From contig NZ_QNQT01000001.1 of the NCBI RefSeq assembly GCF_003362805.1, forward strand, positions 124,001-188,000: 64,000 nt of DNA, given 5' to 3'. Shown here in pieces: positions 18,135 through 26,134 of this stretch (positions are counted from its first letter, which is position 1; each line of letters starts with the position of its first letter). The notes under the pieces are model-generated. The model was given only the letters and a program-made list of their open reading frames with translations, did no database searches and was not told the DNA's origin. Source of the stretch: Neobacillus piezotolerans. GTDB taxonomy: Bacteria; Bacillota; Bacilli; Bacillales; Cytobacillaceae. Made by a program: the position numbers and the translations under genes.

Positions 18135-19322
18135 ATGAGAAAACAACTAATTGAGATGCTTGAAGCCCGGAAAGACGAAATGATTGAGATTCGCCGTTAT
18201 TTGCATGAAAATCCGGAATTGTCCTTCGAAGAAGAAAACACAGCCAAATATATAGAGGATTTTTATAAAGGCAAAGATGTAGAAATCCAGACCGACGTAG
18301 GGAATGGCCACGGAATCATCGTGACGATTAAAGGAGGCAAGCCGGGAAAAACAATTGGGCTGCGCGCCGATTTCGACGCGCTGCCAATTAAAGAGGAAAC
18401 CGGACTCCCGTTCGCATCGAAAAATGAAGGCGTCATGCATGCGTGCGGCCATGATGGGCATACCGCCTACATGATGGTCCTCGCTGACTGCCTGATCCAA
18501 TTGAAGGACGAACTTCCCGGCACGATTAAAATCATCCATCAGCACGCCGAGGAAGTCCCGCCAGGCGGTGCGAAAAGCATCGTCGAATCCGGCGCGCTCG
18601 ATGACGTCGAGAATATTTTCGGGATTCATTTGCTTCCAATCGCGCCAGCTGGCCATGTCGGCTACCATAGCGGATTTTCCTTCGCCGGAAGATCATACTT
18701 CAAACTGGGCGTCCAGGGCGTCGGCGGCCACGGCTCTTCGCCCCATATGGCAAACGACGCGATTGTCGCCGGAGCGCACTTTGTCACTGCCCTGCAAACG
18801 ATCATCAGCCGCAGACTGAATCCGTTTGACATGGGCGTTATCACGATCGGCTCCTTTGACGGAAAAGGGACGTTCAATGTAATTAAAGACCGTGTCGAGC
18901 TTGAAGGGGACATCCGCTACATGACAGGCGATACGAGTAAAATCATCGAGAAGGAAGTCCGCCGCATCGCCAAAGGGATTGAAGAGGAATTCGGCGTTGG
19001 CTGCGACCTGACCTATACGTCAGACTATCCGCCGCTTTACAATGATCCTGAAATAACGGCGATGGTACAAGGATTCCTTGAAGGCGCGAACGACCCGGAT
19101 ATAAAGGAAGTGAAGGAATCTCCGCCAATGTCTCCATCCGAGGACTTCGCGTATTATTTGGAAAAAATCCCTGGCTGCTACTTCTTTATCGGCTGTACGC
19201 CAAAAGGAGTCGAAAAACCATACTTCAACCACAACCCTAAATTCGATATCGACGAAGACTCATTGCTTGTCGCCGCCAAAGCGGTTGGCTATGTCGTTTG
19301 CGGGTATTATGGAATAGAGTAA
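18135..19322 (+). CDS. M20 family metallo-amidohydrolase (N-acyl amino acid / hippurate hydrolase-like)
   Basis: 395 residues, the length of YxeP/HipO/DapL-type amidohydrolases. Metal ligands are visible in HACGHDGHTAYM (about residues 99-110), HQHAEEVPPGG (about 135-145), the lid-domain GVGGHGSSPHM (about 195-205) and a C-terminal FNHNPKFDID. The enzyme uses two divalent metals to release an amino acid from an N-acyl or N-acetyl precursor in the cytoplasm. The pair with the upstream MFS gene, and the higher GC of both compared with their surroundings, suggest they travel together. Substrate unknown. Confidence 0.9.
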   Translation: MRKQLIEMLEARKDEMIEIRRYLHENPELSFEEENTAKYIEDFYKGKDVEIQTDVGNGHGIIVTIKGGKPGKTIGLRADFDALPIKEETGLPFASKNEGVMHACGHDGHTAYMMVLADCLIQLKDELPGTIKIIHQHAEEVPPGGAKSIVESGALDDVENIFGIHLLPIAPAGHVGYHSGFSFAGRSYFKLGVQGVGGHGSSPHMANDAIVAGAHFVTALQTIISRRLNPFDMGVITIGSFDGKGTFNVIKDRVELEGDIRYMTGDTSKIIEKEVRRIAKGIEEEFGVGCDLTYTSDYPPLYNDPEITAMVQGFLEGANDPDIKEVKESPPMSPSEDFAYYLEKIPGCYFFIGCTPKGVEKPYFNHNPKFDIDEDSLLVAAKAVGYVVCGYYGIE

Positions 19323-19400
19323 TTTCAATGCAAATAGAAAAGCAAGGTCCAATTTTAACGTAGTAGTAAAAACGTAATTGGCACACAAATTAGCAGTCCA

Positions 19401-19440
19401 ATTCTCAACCGAATTGGACTGTATCTTTTTGTTGATATTA
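19401..19440 (+). terminator. Terminator after the amidohydrolase
   Basis: AGTCCAATTC and GAATTGGACT form a perfect 10-bp stem around TCAACC, followed by GTATCTTTTTG. A similar design (AGCAGCCCAATT stem, GCAACC-type loop) terminates guaC near 57025. Confidence 0.8.
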
Positions 19441-19483
19441 AATTCGCATATTGTGGATTATTTAATTTTGGAAAAAAAAGACT

Positions 19484-19536
19484 TTGACACTTCTATCCTA
19501 CAAGTGTAGTCTGTAATCAGATTACACTTGTAGGAT
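19484..19536 (+). promoter_or_regulatory. Promoter with double BlaI/MecI-type operator
   Basis: A -35 TTGACA at 19484-19489 is followed 17 bp later by a weak -10 (TAGTCT, 19507-19512). Overlapping it is a 42-bp near-perfect dyad, 19495-19536, whose arms read ATCCTACAAGTGTA and TACACTTGTAGGAT. Each arm contains TACA-N2-TGTA, the half-site pattern recognised by BlaI/MecI repressors. The dyad ends just before the RBS GGAGG of the BlaI-like gene, so autorepression is expected. Confidence 0.85.
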
Positions 19537-19547
19537 GGAGGAAAAAG

Positions 19548-19928
19548 ATGAAGAAAGCAGATTGCAAAATATCTGATGCAGAATGGATAGTAATGAAGGT
19601 GTTATGGGAAGAAGCTCCATTAACTTCTGCGAAGATAGTAGAGGCAGTAAGTTCTAATAAGAATTGGAGTCCTAAAACAATTCATTCATTAATAAGTAGA
19701 TTGGTAAAAAAAGGTTTTATTGGTGTGAATAAGGAGAAGCCTCTTTATGAGTATTATCCTTTGGTAGATAAAAGAGACTCGATATTGGATGAAACAAGAT
19801 CGTTTATTCAAAAGGTATACGATGGTTCTATCCACCTTATGCTCGCCAATTTTATTAAGGAAGAGAAGATTTCTGAGGAGGAAATAGAAGAACTGGAACG
19901 ATTGCTTAATAAAAAAAATAACAAGTAA
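19548..19928 (+). CDS. BlaI/MecI/CopY family transcriptional repressor
   Basis: 126 residues, the standard BlaI length. An N-terminal winged helix (about residues 5-75; ISDAEWIVMKVLWEEAPLTS and SPKTIHSLISRLVKKGFIG) is followed by a C-terminal dimerisation helix region containing the usual cleavage zone. RBS GGAGGAAAAAG, ATG at 19548. It is 17 bp upstream of an M56 (BlaR1-type) protease, forming the canonical repressor/sensor-protease pair, and it sits behind a clear BlaI-type operator. No beta-lactamase or PBP2a gene follows; a GH3 hexosaminidase does. Confidence 0.92.
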   Translation: MKKADCKISDAEWIVMKVLWEEAPLTSAKIVEAVSSNKNWSPKTIHSLISRLVKKGFIGVNKEKPLYEYYPLVDKRDSILDETRSFIQKVYDGSIHLMLANFIKEEKISEEEIEELERLLNKKNNK

Positions 19929-19945
19929 GAGGCAGGTATTGATGT

Positions 19946-21706
19946 ATGGTTTTATCTGCAATATTTAAAGAAGTCTTATTACTTTCGCTTATGGGTAGTA
20001 TTTTAGCATTAGGGATACTTGTTATTAAGGCTATTTTTAGACAAAGGCTTAGTGCAAAGCTTCATTATTATATTTGGATTTTGCTTGTACTTAGGCTAAT
20101 AGTGCCAATCGACATTCAAAGTCATATAAGCTTTATAAGTTTTTTTCCAAATGAACAGAAGGACCTTGATCCTTATTTTATAGCAGAACAATATGTTCCT
20201 AACATAATACCAAACAGCACTATCACAACCGAAAATACACCTTCTATAGAAGATAGTAATGCATTAGCTGATCCAGGAATTATAGGCGCTATTTTAAGTT
20301 ATGATACTGCAGCGGTGCTGTGGATAATTGGTGTTTCATCGATTTTACTCTATATTTTATGCGTAAATATCTTGATGAGGGCTAAATTGAAAAAGTGTTC
20401 AGTCTGTGAAAGAGATGACTTAATTGAAATTTTAGAAACAGAAAAATCAAAGCTTAAAGTTAATTCAAAGATAAAAATTATTTATAGTAATTATTCGAAA
20501 TCGCCAGCAGTTTATGGGATAATCCATCCAAAAATTATTATTCCAGAGGAGCTTATAGACAAATTAACCCTGGAAGAGTTTAGGTTTGTGTTAAGCCATG
20601 AATTAACTCATATTAAGAACAAGGATTTAGTGGTAAACACCTTACTTATGATTGTTAAAGCATTCTATTGGTTCAACCCATTAATTTGGTATTCACTTAA
20701 TCAGGTAAAACAAGATTGTGAAGTGGCTTGTGATGCGTCTGTCATCAGCACTTTAAAGACAGAAGAAGTCAAAAAATACGGTCAGACAATAATCAATATG
20801 CTTAGATTATTCTCAGAAAAGAGGAGTACTACTGGGACATTAGGATATGCCAGTAAATACAATAAACGAAGAATTGTTATGATTACACAATTCAAAAAAA
20901 GTTCGGCAATATATGCAGTATTAGCTCTATCTCTTGCAATTATGGTAGGCTGTTCAAGCACCATTAAACCTGGCAGTTCAGATGTTAGCCCAAATGAAAA
21001 CAGCGATAACAGTAGTTCTACTGTGTCAATGGAAAAAATATCTCAAAATCAAGCATCTCAAGATCAAGCATCACAAAGCAACACAACACAAGACAAATCA
21101 AGTAATGTATTACAAAGTAACCCAACACAAGACAAATCAAGTAATGTATCGCAAAGCAACACAATACAAGATAAATTAAGCAAGGCCTCAGCATCGAATA
21201 ACAATGCCGCTGCTTCATCATCTAATGGGGATACTCAAAGAGAGCTTCTTTCAAGGATCATGAAACTGGCAAAGCAGGGTAAAATCATCAACTCAGAGTT
21301 TCCTGTTAAAACTACTGTTATAGAAGACGTAGAGAAAAAACTTGGAAATCCGGATAAAGTTGATTGGGTACCTAATGCAAAAGGAAATTATGCTGTCTTT
21401 TCAAAATACAATCTGGTATTTGGTTTCAACAAAGGGTCAAGGATTTTTGAGGCGAGATCCTTTGATAAGAAATTAAATGAATTATCACTTTCTATGGTAA
21501 AGAAAGTATTTGGAACTCCGGCATATGAGGTGGAAAGTAATGGCGAGGAAATTATTGGGTATGTTGCAAATTCGGAATACAAGATTTTGTTAGTATTTCC
21601 TAAGCCTTCTAACAGCAACCGGGACCCGGTAATGGACCACTACTCCGTGCTTTACCCTAAGGGGACATTTAATAATATGTCGAATGATACGGGAAGACAA
21701 TGGTAA
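19946..21706 (+). CDS. BlaR1-like M56 metallopeptidase with C-terminal DUF4309 domain
   Basis: 586 residues. Three to four membrane helices flank a cytoplasmic M56 zinc protease core with HELTH near residue 218 (VLSHELTHIKNKDL) and the downstream EVACDASVI. After a further membrane segment (about residues 312-332, ending at GCSS) comes a Ser/Gln/Asn-rich linker with three 13-residue repeats (about 377-415). The C-terminal domain (about 430-570; KLGNPDKVDWVPNAKGNYAVF, VKKVFGTPAYEV) resembles DUF4309/YjgB. The penicillin-binding sensor domain of BlaR1/MecR1 is absent. By analogy, ligand binding outside would activate the protease to inactivate the BlaI-like repressor. The ligand is unknown. Confidence 0.85.
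   Translation: MVLSAIFKEVLLLSLMGSILALGILVIKAIFRQRLSAKLHYYIWILLVLRLIVPIDIQSHISFISFFPNEQKDLDPYFIAEQYVPNIIPNSTITTENTPSIEDSNALADPGIIGAILSYDTAAVLWIIGVSSILLYILCVNILMRAKLKKCSVCERDDLIEILETEKSKLKVNSKIKIIYSNYSKSPAVYGIIHPKIIIPEELIDKLTLEEFRFVLSHELTHIKNKDLVVNTLLMIVKAFYWFNPLIWYSLNQVKQDCEVACDASVISTLKTEEVKKYGQTIINMLRLFSEKRSTTGTLGYASKYNKRRIVMITQFKKSSAIYAVLALSLAIMVGCSSTIKPGSSDVSPNENSDNSSSTVSMEKISQNQASQDQASQSNTTQDKSSNVLQSNPTQDKSSNVSQSNTIQDKLSKASASNNNAAASSSNGDTQRELLSRIMKLAKQGKIINSEFPVKTTVIEDVEKKLGNPDKVDWVPNAKGNYAVFSKYNLVFGFNKGSRIFEARSFDKKLNELSLSMVKKVFGTPAYEVESNGEEIIGYVANSEYKILLVFPKPSNSNRDPVMDHYSVLYPKGTFNNMSNDTGRQW
21074..21190 (+). repeat. Three tandem 39-bp repeats coding the sensor linker
   Basis: Units begin at 21074, 21113 and 21152 and code QSNTTQDKSSNVL, QSNPTQDKSSNVS and QSNTIQDKLSKAS. 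They are about 80-95 percent alike and form an extracellular spacer between the last membrane helix and the DUF4309-like domain. Preceding shorter repeats (NQASQDQASQ) extend the same low-complexity region. Confidence 0.9.
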
Positions 21707-21916
21707 TAATAAATGAAACAAAAAATAACGACTTCAAACGAGACCCGTTAAAGGCGTAAACATAATAATTAACAACTTAAATAGAGAATGAAAGGATTAT
21801 GATTTCATCCTCTGTAAGTTAAAGACTTTCTTGAATGGATTTAAAAACATAGAAATGAAAAAATGAAAAAAACGTCATAAAAGCTAAAACGAAAAGTTAG
21901 AAAGGAAAATTCGAGT

Positions 21917-23668
21917 ATGAAAAGACAAAGAAAATCTCGAAATAAACTACTTATTTTTACGATTCCACTTTTAATTTTAGCCTTCATCATTGGCGTTTAT
22001 TATGCAATCAAAGAAAATAGTAGTGAACAGACTACCCCAGGTAAAGAAAGTCCCATTATTACTCAACCTTCCAAAACTCAAACTTCAGGTAATTCGAAGA
22101 ATGATCAGAATTCAAATCGTGAGAAATTACTGGAGGAAACGTTTTCCTTATCTAAGGTAGGCAGGGTTCCGAACATTTCCTTTGTTTCTGGTAAAACACA
22201 ATGGAAGGAAGTAAATCAAGAGTGGGGAAAATCAGAACATATTTCGGAAACTGCTAAAGGCAGATATGAGGAATACGAAAGTCATCATGCTACAATCGGC
22301 TATGCCGATCAGACTGTTAATGATATACGATCATATGATTCTGAACTGCAAAATATCTCGTTAAATGAAATTGAAAAAACTGGTGGACAACCCGATGCCA
22401 TTCGGTACTATAAAGATTCAACTGTTGACCAAATGATACTTGTCTATCATGCAACGTCTTCTACTGATTTATTATGGGTTTTACCAGTAAAAACAGACCA
22501 GGAGCCAAATCCTAAGGTTGACCATATCTCACTCTTTACACAGATTGAAAAGTCACCAAATCAACAAGGAAATCAATCCATTTCAGCGGTGATTTCTAAA
22601 ATGAGCTTGGAAGATAAAATTGGCCAGATGATTCTTGCTGGGGTTTCCGGGACTACAATGGACGCAAATGCAAATAAGTTAATAAGCCAATTCCATGTCG
22701 GAGGAATTATTTTTTACAAATATAATTTTGAAACCCCTGCACAAGTCATTCAGCTTGTGAATCAACTGAAAGCTGGAAATAGTTCGAGTCTACCGCTTTT
22801 ACTAGGTGTTGATCAAGAGGGTGGACGTGTGACAAGATTGCCTGGCGGACTTATTAACTTCCCTCCAAATAAACAGATAGGACAGGTAAATAATCCCGAT
22901 TTTTCTTATAAAGTCGGAACACTTTTAGGGAAAGAATTAAAGGAATTTGGTTTAAATCTTGATTTTGCCCCTGTCCTCGATATTAACAGCAATCCAAATA
23001 ACCCAGTAATCGGGGATCGATCATTTGGAAACAATGCGGAAATAGTAAGTAAACTTGGAATTCAAACGATGAAAGGGATTCAGTCTCAAAACGTCATCAC
23101 GACAATTAAGCATTTTCCTGGTCACGGAGATACATCGGTTGATTCCCATCTGGACCTTCCGATTGTAAATAAAAGCCTTAAGGAACTTAAAGAACTAGAA
23201 ATAATTCCGTTTGAACGTGCGATTAATCAAGGAGCAGATGTTGTGATGGTCGCCCATATCTTATTGCCTCAATTAGATAAAACGAATCCAGGGACCATGT
23301 CAAAAGCTGTCCAAACGGATCTTCTTAGAAAACAACTTGGTTTTACAGGAGTAATCATAACGGACGATATGACAATGGGAGCCATAACAGAACATTTTGA
23401 TATTGGTAAAGCAGCGGTAGAATCAGTTAAAGCAGGAAGCGATATTATTTTAGTAGGGCATGATTATAATAATGTAGTTAAGATTATTTCCTCTTTAAAA
23501 GCTGCTGTTCAAAATGGGGAAATTTCCGAACAAAGATTAAATGAAAGTTTAGAAAGAATCATTCAACTAAAAAGAAAATACAACATTAACGATACGAAAG
23601 TAGGAAATCCTAACATAAATGGATTAAATAATTCCATCAATAGGATTCTGAATAATTATTTACAGTAA
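21917..23668 (+). CDS. nagZ: Surface GH3 beta-N-acetylhexosaminidase (NagZ-like) with N-terminal DUF4309
   Basis: 583 residues. An N-terminal membrane anchor (about 10-28) and a Ser/Thr/Asn linker lead to a DUF4309/YjgB-like domain (about 70-210; LSKVGRVPNISF, IEKTGGQPDAIRYY), then a GH3 catalytic domain (about 220-565). GH3 NagZ signatures: VDQEGGRVTRLPGG, the catalytic His/Asp loop KHFPGHGDTSVDSHLDLP and the nucleophile Asp in VIITDDMTMGAI. It removes GlcNAc from cell-wall muropeptides or wall fragments outside the membrane. It is 210 bp downstream of the BlaR-like gene, which carries the same accessory domain, so it is a likely target or partner of that circuit. Confidence 0.88.
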   Translation: MKRQRKSRNKLLIFTIPLLILAFIIGVYYAIKENSSEQTTPGKESPIITQPSKTQTSGNSKNDQNSNREKLLEETFSLSKVGRVPNISFVSGKTQWKEVNQEWGKSEHISETAKGRYEEYESHHATIGYADQTVNDIRSYDSELQNISLNEIEKTGGQPDAIRYYKDSTVDQMILVYHATSSTDLLWVLPVKTDQEPNPKVDHISLFTQIEKSPNQQGNQSISAVISKMSLEDKIGQMILAGVSGTTMDANANKLISQFHVGGIIFYKYNFETPAQVIQLVNQLKAGNSSSLPLLLGVDQEGGRVTRLPGGLINFPPNKQIGQVNNPDFSYKVGTLLGKELKEFGLNLDFAPVLDINSNPNNPVIGDRSFGNNAEIVSKLGIQTMKGIQSQNVITTIKHFPGHGDTSVDSHLDLPIVNKSLKELKELEIIPFERAINQGADVVMVAHILLPQLDKTNPGTMSKAVQTDLLRKQLGFTGVIITDDMTMGAITEHFDIGKAAVESVKAGSDIILVGHDYNNVVKIISSLKAAVQNGEISEQRLNESLERIIQLKRKYNINDTKVGNPNINGLNNSINRILNNYLQ

Positions 23669-24375
23669 TTATTAAATAAATTGGTGAGATAAATGGTTTA
23701 CAAACTCCGTATTGGGGTTTACATCTGGAGAAAGAGATGTTAAAAACTATAGGTGCCTTAAGACAAAATAAAAGATAAATGTGCTTTAGTTGAATTAAGC
23801 AATAAGCTTATTGGACGTGGAATGTAAGTGAGAGCATATCATTATGAACATATAAAAAAGGGAAGAACATTCTTTTGCCGAATGCCGAATATGATTCCAA
23901 AGACTTCGGATTAAAATTAATGGTTCAAAAATGTGATTTCTTAAAGGCGAGTTGAAATAAAGTTTTTATGAATTTTGAAATATTATACTTAACTATCCAG
24001 GGCATTCCTTAAATATTAAGGGATGCTCTCTTCTTATTGAAGTAAAGTCAACAAACGGGTGCTTATGTACAACAACGCACTATAATAAAGAAAGCTCGGG
24101 GCTTTTAATGGCTCCAAGCCTTTTTTGCGTGCTAATTTTACTGCTAAAGTGTCTACTAATTTCTGCTAGTTCCGCTGCTAATTGGTTTTCGAAAAGCACT
24201 GCTAATTCAAATTTTGTACTTCAAAACCGAACCCGTTAGTCCAATTTGGGCCATGTTTTAAATTCTTTTAAAATCAAGCCAGAATACTAGGAACCTTCAC
24301 ACCAAACGTATGAGTGTGTTTTTTCGCCTTTTGTGTATAGCAATATATGAATAACTTTTTAGGAGGGGCTAGGGA
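23669..24375. other. Non-coding stretch with an inverted repeat and short GCTAA-type repeats
   Basis: No gene recognised. GCATTCCTTAA / TTAAGGGATGC (about 24002-24026) is a terminator-like hairpin followed by CTCTCTTCTT. Between 24128 and 24210 the motif CTGCTAA or close variants (GCTAATT, ACTAATT, GCTAGTT) occurs about six times at irregular 12-20 bp spacing. The RBS TAGGAGGGG for the next gene lies at 24360-24368. Confidence 0.5.
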
Positions 24376-24834
24376 ATGGAAGAGAAAGAATTGCTATTAA
24401 AATTAAATGCAGAACAACTATTAATGCGGGTGATTAGATACAACAACCTTGTTTACTTACAAGCACCTGAAATGGTTAGAGCCTCGGAATTAAGGATGAT
24501 TCTGGAATCTTTATGTAAAGCTGTGGCATCCACAAAGGCATATCCAGGTGAATCCCATAAGGATTTTATTAAGGGGCCGTTAGTAGAAAAATGGGCTAAA
24601 GATAACGAGGATTTCTTTAGGGGCGCTGATGAAGAATCATTGGAACTATTGCAATACCATGTGAATCGAAATTTATCCGGCAGGGCCGAAGCAATATTCA
24701 AGATCATGGTAGAAGAAAAAGAAGAAGAGGAACGCGAGCGATTACATAAGCAGCACGGGGTTACAGATATTGAGGATTATCAATTTAAAAAGATATTCGA
24801 CGAAGTATTTTCCGAAACCGAACTTTTCGAATGA
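24376..24834 (+). CDS. Hypothetical acidic helical protein
   Basis: 152 residues, not recognised. Good RBS (AGGAGGGGCTAGGGA) before the ATG. The protein is soluble, strongly charged and probably all helical. A Glu-rich stretch (VEEKEEEERERLHKQ, about residues 113-127) suggests a coiled coil; the C-terminal part ends KIFDEVFSETELFE. No membrane segment, signal peptide or catalytic motif is visible. It is monocistronic, with a convergent DsbA-family gene downstream. Confidence 0.65.
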   Translation: MEEKELLLKLNAEQLLMRVIRYNNLVYLQAPEMVRASELRMILESLCKAVASTKAYPGESHKDFIKGPLVEKWAKDNEDFFRGADEESLELLQYHVNRNLSGRAEAIFKIMVEEKEEEERERLHKQHGVTDIEDYQFKKIFDEVFSETELFE

Positions 24835-24976
24835 AATCAGTTTGTTTTTCCCCTATTCCCATTATGGGTAAATACTCTAAATGTAGTGAGTGTCGATTCC
24901 TTTCAAAAAGATTGGTTAAAAGAACGGTATAATTTTCGAGGACAAAAATGAGTAACTCAGCCCTTTTATATAAAAA

Positions 24977-24998
24977 GCCAGCCGGTTGCCCGGCTGGC
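24977..24998 (-). terminator. Terminator of the DsbA-family gene
   Basis: On the minus strand GCCAGCCGG pairs with CCGGCTGGC around GCAA, followed by TTTTTATATAAAA. It lies 15 bp after the stop codon. Confidence 0.9.
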
Positions 24999-25012
24999 GC
25001 CCACGAACAATA

Positions 25013-25651
25013 TCAGCAGCCATCAATTCCGCAAGCTTCGCCCGTTGCTGGCGGCTCTTTTCCGAGCTCGCGCTCAATATACCCTTCCAACATCTCTTTC
25101 GTATTCAGTCCCTGAACCCGCTGGTCCCCGATAAAAAACGTCGGAACAGCGGTAATCCTGGCTTCCTCATACGCATAAAGAAGAGCCTCCTTGTGCGCTT
25201 GCTCGTACTTCCGCGATTCAAGTGCCTCCCGGAACGCTGCCTCATCAAGTCCAGCTTTCCCGGCAATCTCTGTCAGCACACCAATATCACCAATATTCCG
25301 TCCTTCAACAAAGAAAGCGGAGAGAACTCCTTCTGTATACTCGTTCCCTTTCCCCTGCTCTTTCGCAAACTGGGTTCCTTCATGGGCGAGATGCGTATAC
25401 GGCTGAGGATCCACATTTGGTAAAACGATCTTTACATTAAAACGCTCAGCCATCGGCCAAACCGAGTTTTGCCATGCATTTTGGATATAATCACCCTTAG
25501 GAGACAGCGTCTCATAGGGAAACGGCCGCAACTCAAACGGCATCCATTCCAGCTCAACATCCTTATCCTTTATCGCTTCCTTAAGCGGAGCCTCCGCTAT
25601 ATAACAAAACGGTCAAACATAATCTGAATATACACGGATTTTTAACGTCAC
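25013..25651 (-). CDS. DsbA/FrnE-family thiol oxidoreductase, candidate selenoprotein (UPFC active site)
   Basis: The frame from GTG at 25651 down to 25013 has 212 codons and one interruption, TGA at 25613-25615 (codon 13). Read through, the N-terminus is VTLKIRVYSDYV-U-PFCYIAE, so the TGA replaces exactly the first Cys of the CPFC motif that FrnE/YwbO-type DsbA proteins carry after beta-strand 1. GGGAGG sits 7 nt before the GTG. The rest (helical insertion, RITAVPTFFIGDQRVQGLN with cis-Pro, Cys-containing end ACGIDGC) is intact. A hairpin right after the TGA (separate entry) fits a bacterial SECIS. The internal ATG at 25543 would drop the whole active site. The alternative is a recent nonsense mutation of TGT/TGC. 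Confidence 0.75.
25584..25598 (-). promoter_or_regulatory. SECIS-like hairpin downstream of the in-frame TGA
   Basis: On the minus strand AGCGGA-GGC-TCCGCT forms a perfect 6-bp, GC-rich stem with a 3-nt loop whose first base is G. Twenty nucleotides separate the TGA from the loop. This falls within the published bacterial SECIS description (short helix, G among the first loop bases, loop roughly 16-37 nt after UGA). With one fewer pair the loop reads AGGCT, similar to the AGGTCT loop of E. coli fdhF. Seen directly; function inferred. Confidence 0.6.
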
Positions 25652-25834
25652 TTGAATCCCTCCCGAAAAGTAAGGTGTTCCCCAATAGTGTAAGCGGAGG
25701 AGGGATGGTTATCCAAATCATCTGCTTTAAAGGAGAAAGTTAACGTTGTGAATCGAATTTAATGAAAAGGTATTGACTTTAACTTTGTTTCTTAGTATAG
25801 TAATTATTGTCCTCACCAAGAGGAAAACAATAAC
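25652..25834. other. Intergenic region between dsbA-like gene and tRNA
   Basis: No gene. It holds the dsbA-like RBS and promoter on the minus strand and the tRNA promoter on the plus strand; TTGACT at 25773-25778 and TATAGT at 25796-25801 are a plausible pair for the tRNA. Confidence 0.5.
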
Positions 25835-25906
25835 GATCCGATAGTTCAGCGGGAGAACACTACCTTGACAGGGTAGGGGTCGGGGGTTCAAATCCCTCTC
25901 GGATCA
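25835..25906 (+). tRNA. tRNA-Val (GAC)
   Basis: Complete cloverleaf: acceptor GATCCGA/TCGGATC (7 bp), D stem GTTC/GAAC with AGCGGGA loop, anticodon stem CTACC/GGTAG with loop TTGACAG (anticodon GAC), T stem GGGGG/CCCTC with TTCAAAT loop, discriminator A. CCA is not encoded. It is a single tRNA not joined to an rRNA operon, like the lone valine-GAC tRNA of B. subtilis. The following ACCTAACATC...GGTGTTAGGTTTTTTTG (about 25913-25943) is its terminator. Confidence 0.93.
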
Positions 25907-25911
25907 TACCA

Positions 25912-25944
25912 AACCTAACATCAATCGGTGTTAGGTTTTTTTGT
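25912..25944 (+). terminator. Terminator after tRNA-Val
   Basis: AAACCTAACATC and GGTGTTAGGTTTTTTTG form a stem followed by a T-run, directly after the tRNA. Confidence 0.85.
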
Positions 25945-26134
25945 GTTTATCCGTCGTTTTAATAAATTTAAGCGAACGTATGTTTTGTGTAGTTAGGAAA
26001 GTACACGCCAAATCCGAAAGTTTTATAAATAAGAAATGTGGTAAACGTTTTAGTGGACGTCACTTTGCCGCAAAGTATAGTCATTTGGACAATTATTTCC
26101 TAGTTGTTAGGAGTAATCGAAAGGATGGATTTCT

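Noticed and set aside
24040-24130. Hairpin-like GCTCGGGGCTTTTAATGGCTCCAAGCC stretch considered as a riboswitch or small RNA
   Set aside because: Only a weak imperfect stem with a T-run is seen, and no conserved riboswitch core or downstream metabolic gene is present.
25835-25906. tRNA next to the candidate selenoprotein considered as selC
   Set aside because: It has a 7-bp acceptor stem, a normal short variable region and anticodon GAC; tRNA-Sec would have an 8-bp acceptor stem, a long variable arm and anticodon TCA.
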